Shown one piece after another: positions 9,752 to 19,539 of a stretch of DNA of 64,000 bases. The notes beneath the pieces were generated by a model. It was given only the letters and a program-made list of their open reading frames with translations. It was not told the DNA's origin and made no database searches. Source of the stretch: Sarocladium kiliense (Eukaryota; Ascomycota; Sordariomycetes; Hypocreales; Sarocladiaceae); the NCBI GenBank assembly GCA_030734395.1, contig JAUZTG010000016.1:62001-126000 (forward strand). Direction: 5' to 3'. The number at the start of each line of letters is the position of its first letter. The first letter of the stretch is position 1. The translations under genes were made by a program, and so were the position numbers.

Positions 9752-12343
9752 ATGTCATCACCAGCGACTTACACGCCTCTCGAGTCGCTATTACTCTTTC
9801 AGTCGCTTCTCGCCCAGGGTGTGGATGGCCCAGCTTTCGCGCGCGTCTCTGAGATCCTCAAGAACCACCCTCTCATACGCGCTGAAGCATCTTACAACCC
9901 CGCCAGACTTACTGCCGATGCGCTTCAGCAGCTTTTCCTTGTCTTATGGCAAGAGGAACTCAAGACCGAGACAGAGCGCGCCATCAACAACGATGCCTCA
10001 CTGAGCCCCAATACGAAGAAGCGCAAGCTCGAGAGCCCCCCGCTGCCGACCCTGAGCGACACCTATGAGCACATTAGCAAGCTGCCTGGTCTTGTAGATC
10101 GGCTCTACACGAGGTATCGTGCGCATATCGTCAAGGAGCTGCGCGATGAAGAGCAACGATTCGCGAGGGTAAAGCGCGAGGTCACCCTCCTAGAGCGCAA
10201 TGAGCGCCAGAGATTGGCGAGTCTGGCAGAGCAGCAGAAGGCAGCTTCAGCCTCTCCGCCAGTCCCTCAGATTGCGAAGCCAGCCGGTACCCCGACACAA
10301 ACCCCTATTGCGGTAGCACCAAAGCGACCAACCTCGACGACTCCAGTTTTTCCCCCGAAACCCCCAACGGCCAACATCGCCCCGGCGCATGCTCAAGCTG
10401 CAGTAAACCTCCCTCCCCATGCGATCCGGCCATCTCACTCTCCGCAACCGCCGCCAGGCGCGAGCCCAGTGCTCCAAGCACCACCCGGTGCGCAGCAGCC
10501 GACACCACAATCGCTCCAGGCTCCGCCTCACGGGCGACCCTCAATCTCTCCCCGTCCCGAGGCCGCTGGCAGGGGACAACTTCCAGCTGTTGCTTCCCCT
10601 TCGCCGTATCCCAAACCTGTCCCTACGCCTGCAGGTCAAGCGCAGCAGTACCCGCAACAACCTCCGCGACTTCAACCATCACCAAGTCCCCATCCCACCG
10701 TCCAGCCCCGACCTCCTCAGAAAGCAACCCCTGGCCATCCCCAGCACGCCGGTCAAGTTGTGCCTCCCCTACAGGCTGCACCTCCAAGGCCGACGGGAGC
10801 ACCGCCGCTCGCCCATCAACAACCTCGTCCTACCTCTACCACCCCAGTTCATCCCCCAACGCGACCCTTGCAACCACAGCAGACCCAAGTTCAAGTTCCA
10901 CGCCCACTTGCCTCTGCTTCGCCAACGCCTCCACCTGCAGCCGTTGGGGCTGTCCCTCCCCCGAAATGGCCATCAGGCCAAGCCCACACGGTTGGGGGCC
11001 AGCAACCAGCTACAGGAACGCCTGGTACAGTCACACCGAAACCTGCTGTCGTCCAGGCGCCGCGTCCTGCCATCCCAGAGCATATGATCAGGCACGCGGC
11101 AACACCCAACTCTGCCAGACGAACAAGCTCAGGGCCGCCGGTTGCGCCATCCACCCCCGTTGTGCAAAGTCCCTCCTCACTCACGCGAGGGTTTGGCACA
11201 AAATGGGCACCACAATCGACGCCCTCTACTCCTGGGCCTCTTGTCATTGAGCCGGAAAGTCCTGCGTATGAGCCTGTTAGTCCGCCAGCGCGCGGAGCTA
11301 TCCTGCCTCCAAGGGAGCCGATGAAGCTTACTCTTCCAGCTGATCTTGCTGGAAAGGTCAACAAGGCACGGGCAGGTCGGTCCTTGGTCAAAGGCCGTGC
11401 TGTCTCTAATGTGCGAACCCGGCGTAGTGTGTCGGTGGCCTCGCATACTGACGAGATGTCTATTGATCACTCCGAGCAAGACAGGCCAATCAAGGATGAG
11501 GACGCGACACCTCGCCCACGAGATGAGACTGGCGATACCACCGCAGACGAGAGTGTTCAAGGTCGACGACAAAGTGTGCGTACGCCTAGCAGTGTATCAT
11601 CCAGGGTGCCGAAACGAAAGCGACAGGAGACGCCACCAGAGCCGCCTACGAAGCAGACACATGTCATGTGGACACGCGGCTTCACCAAAGTTTCCTCATC
11701 AGTCCTCGATCGCATATCTAGCCACCGTGATGCCAATATGTTTGCCAAACCCTTGGGCGAACGCGATGCTCCAAACTACCGCGGCGTAGTTCTGCAACCA
11801 CAAGACTTTGCATCGATTCGAGCAGCTATCAAGAACGGCAACAAGGCCGCCACAACAGCCGCTGGCAATCTTCCCGGCGGCGACCCCGGCACACCCAATG
11901 TCTGGCTGCCCATCGCCGAAGATCTTGTCCCACCCAAGGCAATTATCAACAGCGCGCAACTCGAGCGGGAACTTGTACATATGTTCTGCAATGCCATCAT
12001 GTATAACCCGGATCCCAACCGTGGGCCTGGGCCCCACTTCCTTCGCCGTTCACAGGACGAAGGCGAGGAGATCGTCGGCTATCAGCTGGACGAGAACGGC
12101 ATCGTCCGCAACACGCGCAGCATGTTCCTCGAAGTCGAGAAACTTCTCGGCGAGCTGAGAAGCGCAGAGAAGGGTCGTGGGAGCGCAGCACCGCATCCCA
12201 CTGCAACAAGACCGGGCAGTAGCGTTGCAGCTACACCAGCAGGAGATGATACAGCGGATGATGAGGATGAGTTGGCTGGCGACACCGACCCTCCATCTGC
12301 GTCAGGGACGATTAAAAGGAGGCGATTGGGAGTCAGGGGCTGA
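9752..12343 (+). CDS. bromodomain protein, BRD8/Bdc1-like (NuA4 acetyltransferase complex)
   Basis: An intronless protein of 863 residues from the ATG at 9752. The same frame is open upstream to an ATG at 9683, but the N-terminus becomes family-like only at MSSPATYTPLESLLLFQ. The N-terminal 150 residues hold a helical region ending in a coiled coil with many Glu/Arg/Lys. Residues about 160-500 are a very Pro/Gln-rich low-complexity linker. The C-terminal 200 residues form a bromodomain: a ZA loop with DAPNYRGVVLQPQDFASIRAAI and a BC region FCNAIMYNPDP carrying the acetyl-lysine-binding Asn. This arrangement matches BRD8 and fission yeast Bdc1, which bind acetylated histones as part of the NuA4 histone acetyltransferase. 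Complex membership is inferred from the family. Confidence 0.82.
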   Translation: MSSPATYTPLESLLLFQSLLAQGVDGPAFARVSEILKNHPLIRAEASYNPARLTADALQQLFLVLWQEELKTETERAINNDASLSPNTKKRKLESPPLPTLSDTYEHISKLPGLVDRLYTRYRAHIVKELRDEEQRFARVKREVTLLERNERQRLASLAEQQKAASASPPVPQIAKPAGTPTQTPIAVAPKRPTSTTPVFPPKPPTANIAPAHAQAAVNLPPHAIRPSHSPQPPPGASPVLQAPPGAQQPTPQSLQAPPHGRPSISPRPEAAGRGQLPAVASPSPYPKPVPTPAGQAQQYPQQPPRLQPSPSPHPTVQPRPPQKATPGHPQHAGQVVPPLQAAPPRPTGAPPLAHQQPRPTSTTPVHPPTRPLQPQQTQVQVPRPLASASPTPPPAAVGAVPPPKWPSGQAHTVGGQQPATGTPGTVTPKPAVVQAPRPAIPEHMIRHAATPNSARRTSSGPPVAPSTPVVQSPSSLTRGFGTKWAPQSTPSTPGPLVIEPESPAYEPVSPPARGAILPPREPMKLTLPADLAGKVNKARAGRSLVKGRAVSNVRTRRSVSVASHTDEMSIDHSEQDRPIKDEDATPRPRDETGDTTADESVQGRRQSVRTPSSVSSRVPKRKRQETPPEPPTKQTHVMWTRGFTKVSSSVLDRISSHRDANMFAKPLGERDAPNYRGVVLQPQDFASIRAAIKNGNKAATTAAGNLPGGDPGTPNVWLPIAEDLVPPKAIINSAQLERELVHMFCNAIMYNPDPNRGPGPHFLRRSQDEGEEIVGYQLDENGIVRNTRSMFLEVEKLLGELRSAEKGRGSAAPHPTATRPGSSVAATPAGDDTADDEDELAGDTDPPSASGTIKRRRLGVRG

Positions 12344-12591
12344 AGCATCCCGTTACTGTGGTGTACTACTTTGATGGGGTCAGGGTCAGGAGAGCTGAAA
12401 GTTTCTGCCAGATGGAAGCAGGAACGGGGTCATGAAGAAGCGTTGAAATATTATAATAGTAGACCTAATGGAGAGCAAGACTTTCCAAAACTCACCACGA
12501 CTCCGAACATATACATGAGTATGCCAGCCGGCTTAGTTCGTATCCTGTCTTGTGCCATTGCTATGTGCCACATCAGCGTCCTTGCTTTCAG

Positions 12592-14139
12592 CTATTCTAG
12601 TATTGGAGGCTCCATCTTCTCGGACGGACTCGCCCTACTCGCCGATCCATCCCTCTCCGATCGAGATTTCCTCTCCGGTAACATCTTCCTCGGCCAATTC
12701 GCGCAGATATCGATATTCTCCCTTGGGAACCACCACTCCAAGAACAGGAAGAAGATATAATCAATAACAACACAAAGGCAGAACAGCTTGCCGGCCCATA
12801 TACCGCAGCCGTAATACCGTTTGAGCCGATCAATCAGGGCAAAGTTCCTGACACGACTCCCGTTGTAACCCCCCGTGTCTATGCCGTAGAATTCCGACTC
12901 AGGGATGTCGCCTGTGATGCCGCGGTAGACTCGCTCCGTGCGCATGGCGACGTTGTCCCAGGAGTACATCTTCCGCACCTGGTCGTGGAACTTCTCTGTG
13001 CGGATCTTGCCGGCACGCATGGCGGCGATGGCCTTTCCTGTGGCGGCTACGAGGTCGTCTTCTTCGGGTTTGGCGAAGGTGGTCATGTGGGAGGGGAGGA
13101 CTTCGGGGATGCCGCCGACTTGTGTGCAAACGACGTAGAGGCCGCAGCTGGCTGCTTCGACGATGACGGTGCCGAAGGCTTCGGTGAGAGAGGGGTGAAG
13201 ATAAATATGTCCACGGGTCATGACGTCTCGGACGTCTTCGTGGCGGATTGGACCGAGCATCTCAACGCGGTCTTGGAGGACGTTTGTTTCGATCATTTGC
13301 TCAAGGTCGATGGCTTTAGGACCAGAGCCGGCGATAATGAAGCGGGTGTTTGGTTGGTCTTCGAGAATGCGGGGGATGGCGGCTGTGAGGAGGTCGGTGC
13401 CTTTGTTGTAAAAGAGGCGGGAGATGACGACGATAACGATTGGGTCTCGGGGGCCGAGACGTTTAGGAACGGGCTCACTGCCGATACCGGGGTGTTGGGG
13501 TGAGGAAGGGTAGTCTCTTGGACGGAAGTTCTCTGCGACAACGGCGTTTGGGATGACAGACACCATGAGAGGGTCAAGTGATGCTCTTAGGACTGTGTTC
13601 TCTTTGCTATCAGGGGATCAGTATCGAGTTATGAACGTCTGCAAAGGTCAAACTCACCAAGTATGACTGACGCATATACTGTGATCGACGTCACTGAGCG
13701 TGAATTTGAGGAGCTTGTTAGTGAGGATACTGGCTGCGTCCGCGAAACCGAATAATGAGTGATCAGTGAAAACTGTCCTCAACCCCATTGTCCTCGCATG
13801 AAGAATGCCTTCATGACACAACGAACTCAGACTGCCATGTCCGTGCACAATCTCAATCTTCTCCCGAATACAAATATTCCTCAAAATCGGAAAAAAAGAG
13901 AAGACAGTCGGAAACGTGGACTGGCGATAGATGACGAAGAAGGGTACGTGGTAGACTTTGAGTCCGTTTGTGAGGTAGCGGATGCCTTTGCGGTCATCAT
14001 GGGCGTGGGTGATGATGATGACCTTGTGGCCGCGGTCTATCAGTTTGGATGAGAGTTGGTAGATGTGAGATTCGATGCCGCCGGGTTGGGGGAAGAAGAA
14101 GTCGCTGACCATGGCGATGTTGTATGTGCGACGCGCCAT
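12592..14139 (-). CDS. GPI3: GPI-GlcNAc transferase catalytic subunit PIG-A/Gpi3
   Basis: Two exons: 14139-13658 and 13606-12592, joined over a 51-bp intron (13657-13607, GTGAGT...TAG). The join restores the family sequence ICVSHTCKENTVLRASLDP and gives 498 residues. The N-terminal half begins with MVSDFFFPQPGG and contains VHGHGSLSSLCHEG. The C-terminal half has the GT4 retaining-transferase EX7E element in EAFGTVIVEAASCGL. A C-terminal hydrophobic segment (about residues 430-455, IDYIFFLFLEWW) anchors it in the ER membrane. The enzyme moves GlcNAc from UDP-GlcNAc to phosphatidylinositol, the first step of GPI anchor synthesis on the cytosolic face of the ER. It is an essential function, and the gene appears intact. 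Confidence 0.95.
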
Positions 14140-14642
14140 GGTGACGGTGGCTGAGATAGGGTGATGCTATGTGTGTTGTGTTGGGGATAGTGATATCTGC
14201 GCAGCTTTGGGCGGTGTTGTGGTGCATCTGGATGACAGATGGTAAGGCTTCATCTTTAATGTGACATGTTGGCGTAAGAATTGGTTGATAGCGTGGGCAT
14301 GGAATGAGATGCAGTGGAAGTTGGCGTTGAGATGAAGTCGTACGTGAGACCCCCTGGCTCCCGTAGCGGCTACAGTGGCAGTGGCTGTAGTGTGTCCCAC
14401 TTGTCGCTGAGGCGTGCCATCCCTTCTGTCGCATCACGTGCAACCTCATTGAAGCTCAAGACTAACAACAGAAGGCAGTTCTGACATGTTTCGCCAAGAG
14501 CACATCAATGAAAGTTAGAAAAGTAGAGAGAAGCCTGTGCCGGGTCTTTGGTTTCCAATATGAGGAAGGTAATCAAGAAAAAGCACACTGCGACACTCGT
14601 GGTGAAACGTGGAGGCACACTAATTGAAGCTGCACCGTGATA
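14140..14642. promoter_or_regulatory. divergent promoter region, GPI3 / Gfd2-like gene
   Basis: About 500 bp between two divergently transcribed genes. The first exon of the Gfd2-like gene could hide here, since ATG codons followed by a GTAATC donor-like site occur at 14508-14572, but none gives a phase that joins cleanly. Confidence 0.4.
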
Positions 14643-15544
14643 ATGGCCTCAGAAGCGATTGCCAGAATTTCGAAGGATGGGCTTCAGATTCTACTCGAGG
14701 CACTGAAGCTTCAATCTAAATAAGATTCTATCAGGAACACTGATGCCGTGCTTGTGTCGATCGACTTCGAAAATACAAGAAACCTCACGACAGGTTTCTC
14801 AGAAGGCGACGAGAGCCAGGCTGGCATTGCGATCTTGGACACGCACGGACTACATTACGCAGATCCGTCCGATTTAATATCAACATACAATCTTGTGACC
14901 GGCTCTGCATCATACTTTGAAAAATCTTCGAAGAGTTTCATGTTTGGCGAAGCGTCTAGTATTCAGCCAGCAGAGCTGCTGAGCTGTATCACCTCTGTCA
15001 TTCCAGCGAAGCGGCCGATTATCCTCGTTGGACACGGATTCCAGGTCGAGGTGGTCATCTTCGCGAGGCTAGGTTTCAACTTCGCGGAAGACCGGATCTC
15101 AGCGATAATCGACACAGGACATCTCGCAAGACAAGTTCTCGGAGTGAAAAGCTGCTCTCTCAGGACACTGCTACGTGCACTGGGTTGTCCTTTCAACCAG
15201 CTACACAGTGGGGGAAATGATGCTCACTTCACATTACAAGCTGCACTTCTCCAAGCGATCCGTAGCTGTCAATCCACGCTACCCTGGATATCTTGCGAAA
15301 GGCCTCATTTGCAGAGATCTCCGACTGGGTAGACCCCAAGGTTCGCGCAGAGAAGAAGAAAGCAAATAGATTTGCGAAAAGCCGGAAACAACAGTCAAAG
15401 ACATGGAGTCTTGGAAAGCAGGAAATGATACACGAAGAGCGCGCAGTGAGGAAACTCGAAGGCACTGGTAGACACGCATTGCGTAGCGGCTGCTCAGTGG
15501 TTGTTTGCTCCAGCATCCCTGCAGGGGTCCCCGCTACCCGCTAG
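14643..15544 (+). CDS. Gfd2/YDR514C-like RNase H-fold exonuclease-like protein, 5' end disrupted or unresolved
   Basis: The conserved part starts at about 14736 with NTDAVLVSIDFEN. It contains three acidic/His elements of a DEDDh-type exonuclease fold: SIDFEN, a central DTGHLARQ, and GGNDAHFTLQAALL. This matches the C-terminal domain of fungal Gfd2/YDR514C-like proteins, which is also related to the nuclease domain of the RNA-silencing factor QIP. A 53-bp intron (15262-15314) joins the first frame to a Lys/Arg-rich tail and puts the stop at 15544. The only in-frame ATG upstream is 14643, and it is separated from the domain by a single TAA at 14721. Either the true first exon lies elsewhere or the gene is broken. 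The GTG at 14748 is an unlikely eukaryotic start. Target RNA or DNA is unknown. Confidence 0.6.
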
Positions 15545-15726
15545 CGCACCAAACTTGGCTGGCGCATCGTGTTTACACAGCCGCGATAACGATAAGGCGA
15601 CTGAGCTGCCAAAATTTTGGGCAACGCTACGACTTGACTTTCAAAGCCCCTCCAGTTTCAAACCACATACAGCATACCGGGCAATCGGGCGCTTGAGGAG
15701 GTGTTCAATTGCTTACAGAAGTCACA

Positions 15727-18366
15727 ATGTATGCAAGGTACATCCCTCCGGCCAAGGGCAGCGCTCCTGCGCCCAAGGCACCTTCTCCCGCACCGGAACC
15801 GACGCCTGAGGAGGTTCGCCCGACAGAAGAGCCAGCACAGGTTGGAAGTCAGGGCTTCACATACTCCCGCTACATTCCCAAGTCAAAACCAGTCAGCGCT
15901 CCGAAACCAATCACTATTCTCTCGGCAGACGATGTTCCGGACGGCTCGAGCCCTTTGGCAGCAAAGAAGAAGCGGAAGGCGACTGAGGATATCCGAGACC
16001 AGAGCCCGATCGGGTTGAAGAAGTTCAAGGAAGATGCCGTGCCAGAGGCACCGGAATTGAAGGAAGAGAAGGAAAGCAAAGAGGTTCGCAAAGCCAAGAA
16101 AGACAAAGCCAAGAACAAGTCGCGAGAGACCAAGGATGCTGTGGCAGGGGATGAAAAGCCGGCAAGCAAGAAGACTACTTCTTCGAAGAAACGCGATGAG
16201 CCAATAACCAATGGCGACACCAGAGACGACGAGTACGATGGAGAACCAGCTCATGAGCCTACCACTGAAGCGATGGATATCGACATACTAAATGGCACTG
16301 AAGCTAAAGCCTCAGAAAGCAAGGCCGCCAAATCAGACAGGAAGAAGCGCAAGGAGAAAAGAGCACTGGAGAAACAACAAGCGCAACAAGATATTGGACA
16401 CGACGACGAACTCGAAGAAAAGTTGGCAGAGGCTGAGCGACACAGATCTATTATGGAGAGGAAGACCAAGTCTCTGAAGCTGGCCGAGAAGGTAGCCGAC
16501 ACCACCGAGGACGATGCCATGGATATCGACCCTGCCGACATTCACGGCCTCGAGCCGCTCCCTCAGCCCGAACCCGTCATCTTCGACAACGCTGAACCCG
16601 GCTACGAAACCCTTCCGCAATGGTTAGCACAGCCTATTCGAGTCTCACCGGATCATAAAACAACATGGGAAGACGTCGACCTCCTTCCCAAAGCCGCACG
16701 TTTTCTGGAAGAGAAGGGGTTCGAGAACGCATTCGCTGTTCAAACAGCTCCAATCCCACTTCTGATGCCCACCAGCAAGCAACAACCTGGCGATGTGCTT
16801 ATCTCCGCCGCCACTGGCTCCGGAAAGACGTTGGCGTACGCCTTACCGATTGTGAGGGACATCAGCTCCGGAGTTGTCACAAGGCTCAGGGCACTGGTGG
16901 TACTCCCAACACGAGAACTTGTTGGGCAGGCGCAGGATGTGTTCGAACTGTGCGCCAAGGCTTTTCAGGGAGGCGGTAGGAAAAGGGTACGCATCGGAGT
17001 ATCCTTTGGTGGCCAGCTGCTCAAGAACGAGCAGGATGCTCTCGTCGAACGGGAGACCCGCTTCGACCCAGAGCAGTACGCAAAGATCAAACAGGAAATC
17101 CAGTCGCGCCGCGCTGCTGAGCTTGGACTAGAGGATGGCGATGAAGACGCTCTCGATGCGGACTTCGACGAAACGGACCCCCGCCTTGGTACATGGGATG
17201 GTGATGTCGTTGACTTTTCCTCCAAGGTGGATGTCCTGATCTGCACCCCCGGTCGACTCGTTGAGCACCTCGAACAGACTGCCGGTTTCAGCCTTGACTA
17301 CATACGCTGGCTTGTGGTTGACGAGGCCGATAAACTGCTCTCTCAAACGTTCCAGGGTTGGCTGGACACTGTCCTTGAAAAGTTCAAGACACGACTCTAC
17401 GGGGCGCGGCAATTCCCGGAGATGGACTACGAGGGAGTGCGCAAGGTTGTCCTCAGTGCAACCTTAACACGAGATCTTGGATTACTGAATCAATTGTCGT
17501 TGAGGAGGCCGAGACTGGTGGTATTGGAAGCAGGCGAGGATACGAGGGTGATCGAACATTCTTTGCCTGCGCAGTTGAGAGAGTACGCGGTCAGAGTACA
17601 TGAGACGAACCTCAAGCCGCTGTACTTGCTGGATCTCATTAACGACGGACACATGAGCGGCACCCATGTCCCTGTGCAGCCGGTCAAGCAGGCCGAACAG
17701 GACGAGGATAGCGACGATACCTCATCTGATGGCTCATCGAGCAGCTCGAGTTCCGACTCCGATTCAGATTCAGACTCAGATTCAAGCTCCGACTCCAGCT
17801 CCGCATCCGAGGCAACACCAACACCGTCAAACGCACCGCTCGCCAAGTCCACTGGCGCACACATCCCGACATCCCTCATCTTCACGAAATCCAACGAATC
17901 CGCCCTCCGTCTCTCCCGCCTCCTCACCATCCTCTCGCCATCTCTCACTTCTCACATCGCAACCATCACCTCCACAACACCCACCTCTCAACGCCGTAAA
18001 CTCCTCCGCAACTTCGCCTCCCCCAACTCCCCCCTCCGCCTCATCGTCGCTTCCGACCTCGTCGCCCGCGGCATCGATATCCGCAACCTCGACCACGTCA
18101 TCAATTACGACCTCCCCGCCAGCGTGGCAGGCTACGTCCATAGAGTGGGTCGAACGGCACGTGCTGGGAGGAGCGGTGCGGCGTGGACCCTCGTGGCTGA
18201 TGAGGAGAGTGGATGGTTCTGGGGTAAGATCGCGAAGGCGAGGGGGATTGAGAGGGCGCAGAAGGTGGAGAGATTACGGATTGAGGAGATGGGTGAGGAC
18301 AGGGTCGGGGAGTATGAGGAGGCGTTGGAGAAGCTTGGGAAGGAGGCTGTTGAGAGGAGGAAGTGA
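15727..18366 (+). CDS. DBP6: DEAD-box ATP-dependent RNA helicase Dbp6
   Basis: An intronless protein of 879 residues starting at the ATG of MYARYIPP (15727). The N-terminal 280 residues are charged, with many Lys/Glu. The helicase core then shows motif I ISAATGSGKTLAYALPIV, Ia PTRELVGQ, Ib TPGRLVEHL, II as VVDEADKLL, III as SATLT, IV SLIFTKSNES, V ASDLVARGIDI and VI YVHRVGRTARAG. An acidic insert sits between motifs Ia and Ib, and a Ser/Asp tract lies between the two RecA lobes. DEAD is present as DEAD-K, as in Dbp6. Dbp6 acts in the nucleolus in early assembly of the 60S ribosomal subunit. Identification rests on overall layout and motif wording, and a related Dbp family member is the only real alternative. 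Confidence 0.92.
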   Translation: MYARYIPPAKGSAPAPKAPSPAPEPTPEEVRPTEEPAQVGSQGFTYSRYIPKSKPVSAPKPITILSADDVPDGSSPLAAKKKRKATEDIRDQSPIGLKKFKEDAVPEAPELKEEKESKEVRKAKKDKAKNKSRETKDAVAGDEKPASKKTTSSKKRDEPITNGDTRDDEYDGEPAHEPTTEAMDIDILNGTEAKASESKAAKSDRKKRKEKRALEKQQAQQDIGHDDELEEKLAEAERHRSIMERKTKSLKLAEKVADTTEDDAMDIDPADIHGLEPLPQPEPVIFDNAEPGYETLPQWLAQPIRVSPDHKTTWEDVDLLPKAARFLEEKGFENAFAVQTAPIPLLMPTSKQQPGDVLISAATGSGKTLAYALPIVRDISSGVVTRLRALVVLPTRELVGQAQDVFELCAKAFQGGGRKRVRIGVSFGGQLLKNEQDALVERETRFDPEQYAKIKQEIQSRRAAELGLEDGDEDALDADFDETDPRLGTWDGDVVDFSSKVDVLICTPGRLVEHLEQTAGFSLDYIRWLVVDEADKLLSQTFQGWLDTVLEKFKTRLYGARQFPEMDYEGVRKVVLSATLTRDLGLLNQLSLRRPRLVVLEAGEDTRVIEHSLPAQLREYAVRVHETNLKPLYLLDLINDGHMSGTHVPVQPVKQAEQDEDSDDTSSDGSSSSSSSDSDSDSDSDSSSDSSSASEATPTPSNAPLAKSTGAHIPTSLIFTKSNESALRLSRLLTILSPSLTSHIATITSTTPTSQRRKLLRNFASPNSPLRLIVASDLVARGIDIRNLDHVINYDLPASVAGYVHRVGRTARAGRSGAAWTLVADEESGWFWGKIAKARGIERAQKVERLRIEEMGEDRVGEYEEALEKLGKEAVERRK
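17742..17815 (+). repeat. in-frame Ser/Asp codon repeat inside DBP6
   Basis: A run of TCC/TCA/GAT/GAC-type codons encodes a Ser/Asp tract between the two helicase lobes of Dbp6. It is a low-complexity, in-frame expansion and does not touch the helicase motifs. Confidence 0.8.
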
Positions 18367-18705
18367 TGGAGATGTGACAATTGTAGAAAGCGATACCCTG
18401 ATAGAATATCATGTAAAGATGTGTTCTGAATGCCAATGTGCCTCTGAATGTGCCAGTGAATGTCAGCTGCTGCCTGTCAATGTCGCGTCCAGCGTGTAAG
18501 TGAGCCCAAATGGGCTATCAGTTCGCACAAGCACGACATCAGGTGAATGAAGCGCACTCTCACATGTTTATCATCAAAGTTCTCAATCTTCATCGCATTC
18601 CAAGGGTATCTATACTCAAACACCAAGCAAATAATCATAATCAGACAACTCCATAATCAAACGACCGTATACTCCAACAATCCCCGCCTTCCTGACTTTC
18701 CAGAG
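18367..18705. other. short convergent intergenic region
   Basis: About 340 bp between the 3' ends of DBP6 (+) and the small Zn2Cys6 gene (-). It is AT-rich after 18570, as expected for terminator/polyadenylation regions, and nothing else is visible. Confidence 0.5.
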
Positions 18706-19539
18706 TCAATAGAACTCAGGAGGGAATTCTTTGTTATAGCTCGCCAAGAGCTGAGCCATAGTCGCATCGTCGAGGGCGAGGACAAAGCTGTCAGCCACAC
18801 AGGGTTGACTATTAGGCTGCAAGGGATTGATGAAGTGCATGTTCCCGATGTTGTCCCCTCCATTGTCCCCGATCACTAGCGGATTCGAGAACGAAGACCC
18901 TGGAACTTGAGCTCCTGGTTGAGGCTGAGGCTGTGCTGGGACAGCGATAGTCTGCTCCTGGACAGGGGGAGTCTGATCTGGGATAGTGACAGTCTGTCCC
19001 TGTCTTTCTTCGCTGGCCGGTGACTTCCTGCGCTTGTCGATGTTGCGTCTCTCGCAGGGAACATTCTTATCGTAGCAGTATTTACAGTCTTCGGAGCCCT
19101 CCTGAGAGAAGCACTTCTTCTTATCCTTTTTGCATTTCTCGCAGGACCTGTTCTGGAGCTTCACCCCCTTGCGAGAAGGGTATGTCTTCTTGGATAGCCT
19201 GTTTGAAGATGAAGTGGAAGCCTTCCTCTTCCTGCTAGCACTTGACTTGGCTGCTTGAGGTTCCGAGGCTGGTGGCTGCTCCTCGAGAGGTGTGGGGAGC
19301 CTGGCGTCAGTGGACAGGAGGAACTTTTGTAAGGACTCCAGCTGTTGAAGTTCGAGAAGATCTGCGTCCTCGACATTTGGGAGCTCGAAACTATCCCCGT
19401 ACATAGACTGTGGAGGGGTGAAACTTCCAATGAGAGCTGGCTGAGGCATTGCCATGGGGGTACTCTCAGGAAGCATCTGACTGCTGCTTGTCTGCTGTCC
19501 TGCCTGTAGCTTCAAGGAGGGAATAGAGGTGGCCATCAT
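18706..19539 (-). CDS. small Zn2Cys6-type DNA-binding protein
   Basis: A protein of 277 residues from the ATG at 19539. The frame is open further upstream, but only through a tandem DNA repeat that would encode an implausible His/Tyr/Cys string. A basic region (RKRKASTSSS...KKTYPSRKG) precedes a six-cysteine cluster at residues 133-162 with spacing C-x2-C-x6-C-x8-C-x2-C-x6-C, close to the fungal binuclear zinc cluster. The rest is Gln/Pro-rich and acidic near the C-terminus, which may act in activation. No fungal-specific regulatory (MHR) domain is present, and the cluster sits centrally rather than at the N-terminus. A sequence-specific transcription factor is likely; its targets are unknown. 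Confidence 0.72.
   Translation of the reverse strand: MMATSIPSLKLQAGQQTSSSQMLPESTPMAMPQPALIGSFTPPQSMYGDSFELPNVEDADLLELQQLESLQKFLLSTDARLPTPLEEQPPASEPQAAKSSASRKRKASTSSSNRLSKKTYPSRKGVKLQNRSCEKCKKDKKKCFSQEGSEDCKYCYDKNVPCERRNIDKRRKSPASEERQGQTVTIPDQTPPVQEQTIAVPAQPQPQPGAQVPGSSFSNPLVIGDNGGDNIGNMHFINPLQPNSQPCVADSFVLALDDATMAQLLASYNKEFPPEFY

Noticed and set aside
10419..11087. 222-codon frame inside the bromodomain gene
   Set aside because: Alternate frame of a Pro/Gln-rich coding region, where low-complexity sequence keeps other frames open.
17666..18499. Long +strand frame of 277 codons over the 3' half of DBP6
   Set aside because: It is a Ser/Pro/Thr-rich shadow of the helicase coding frame and has no motifs of its own.
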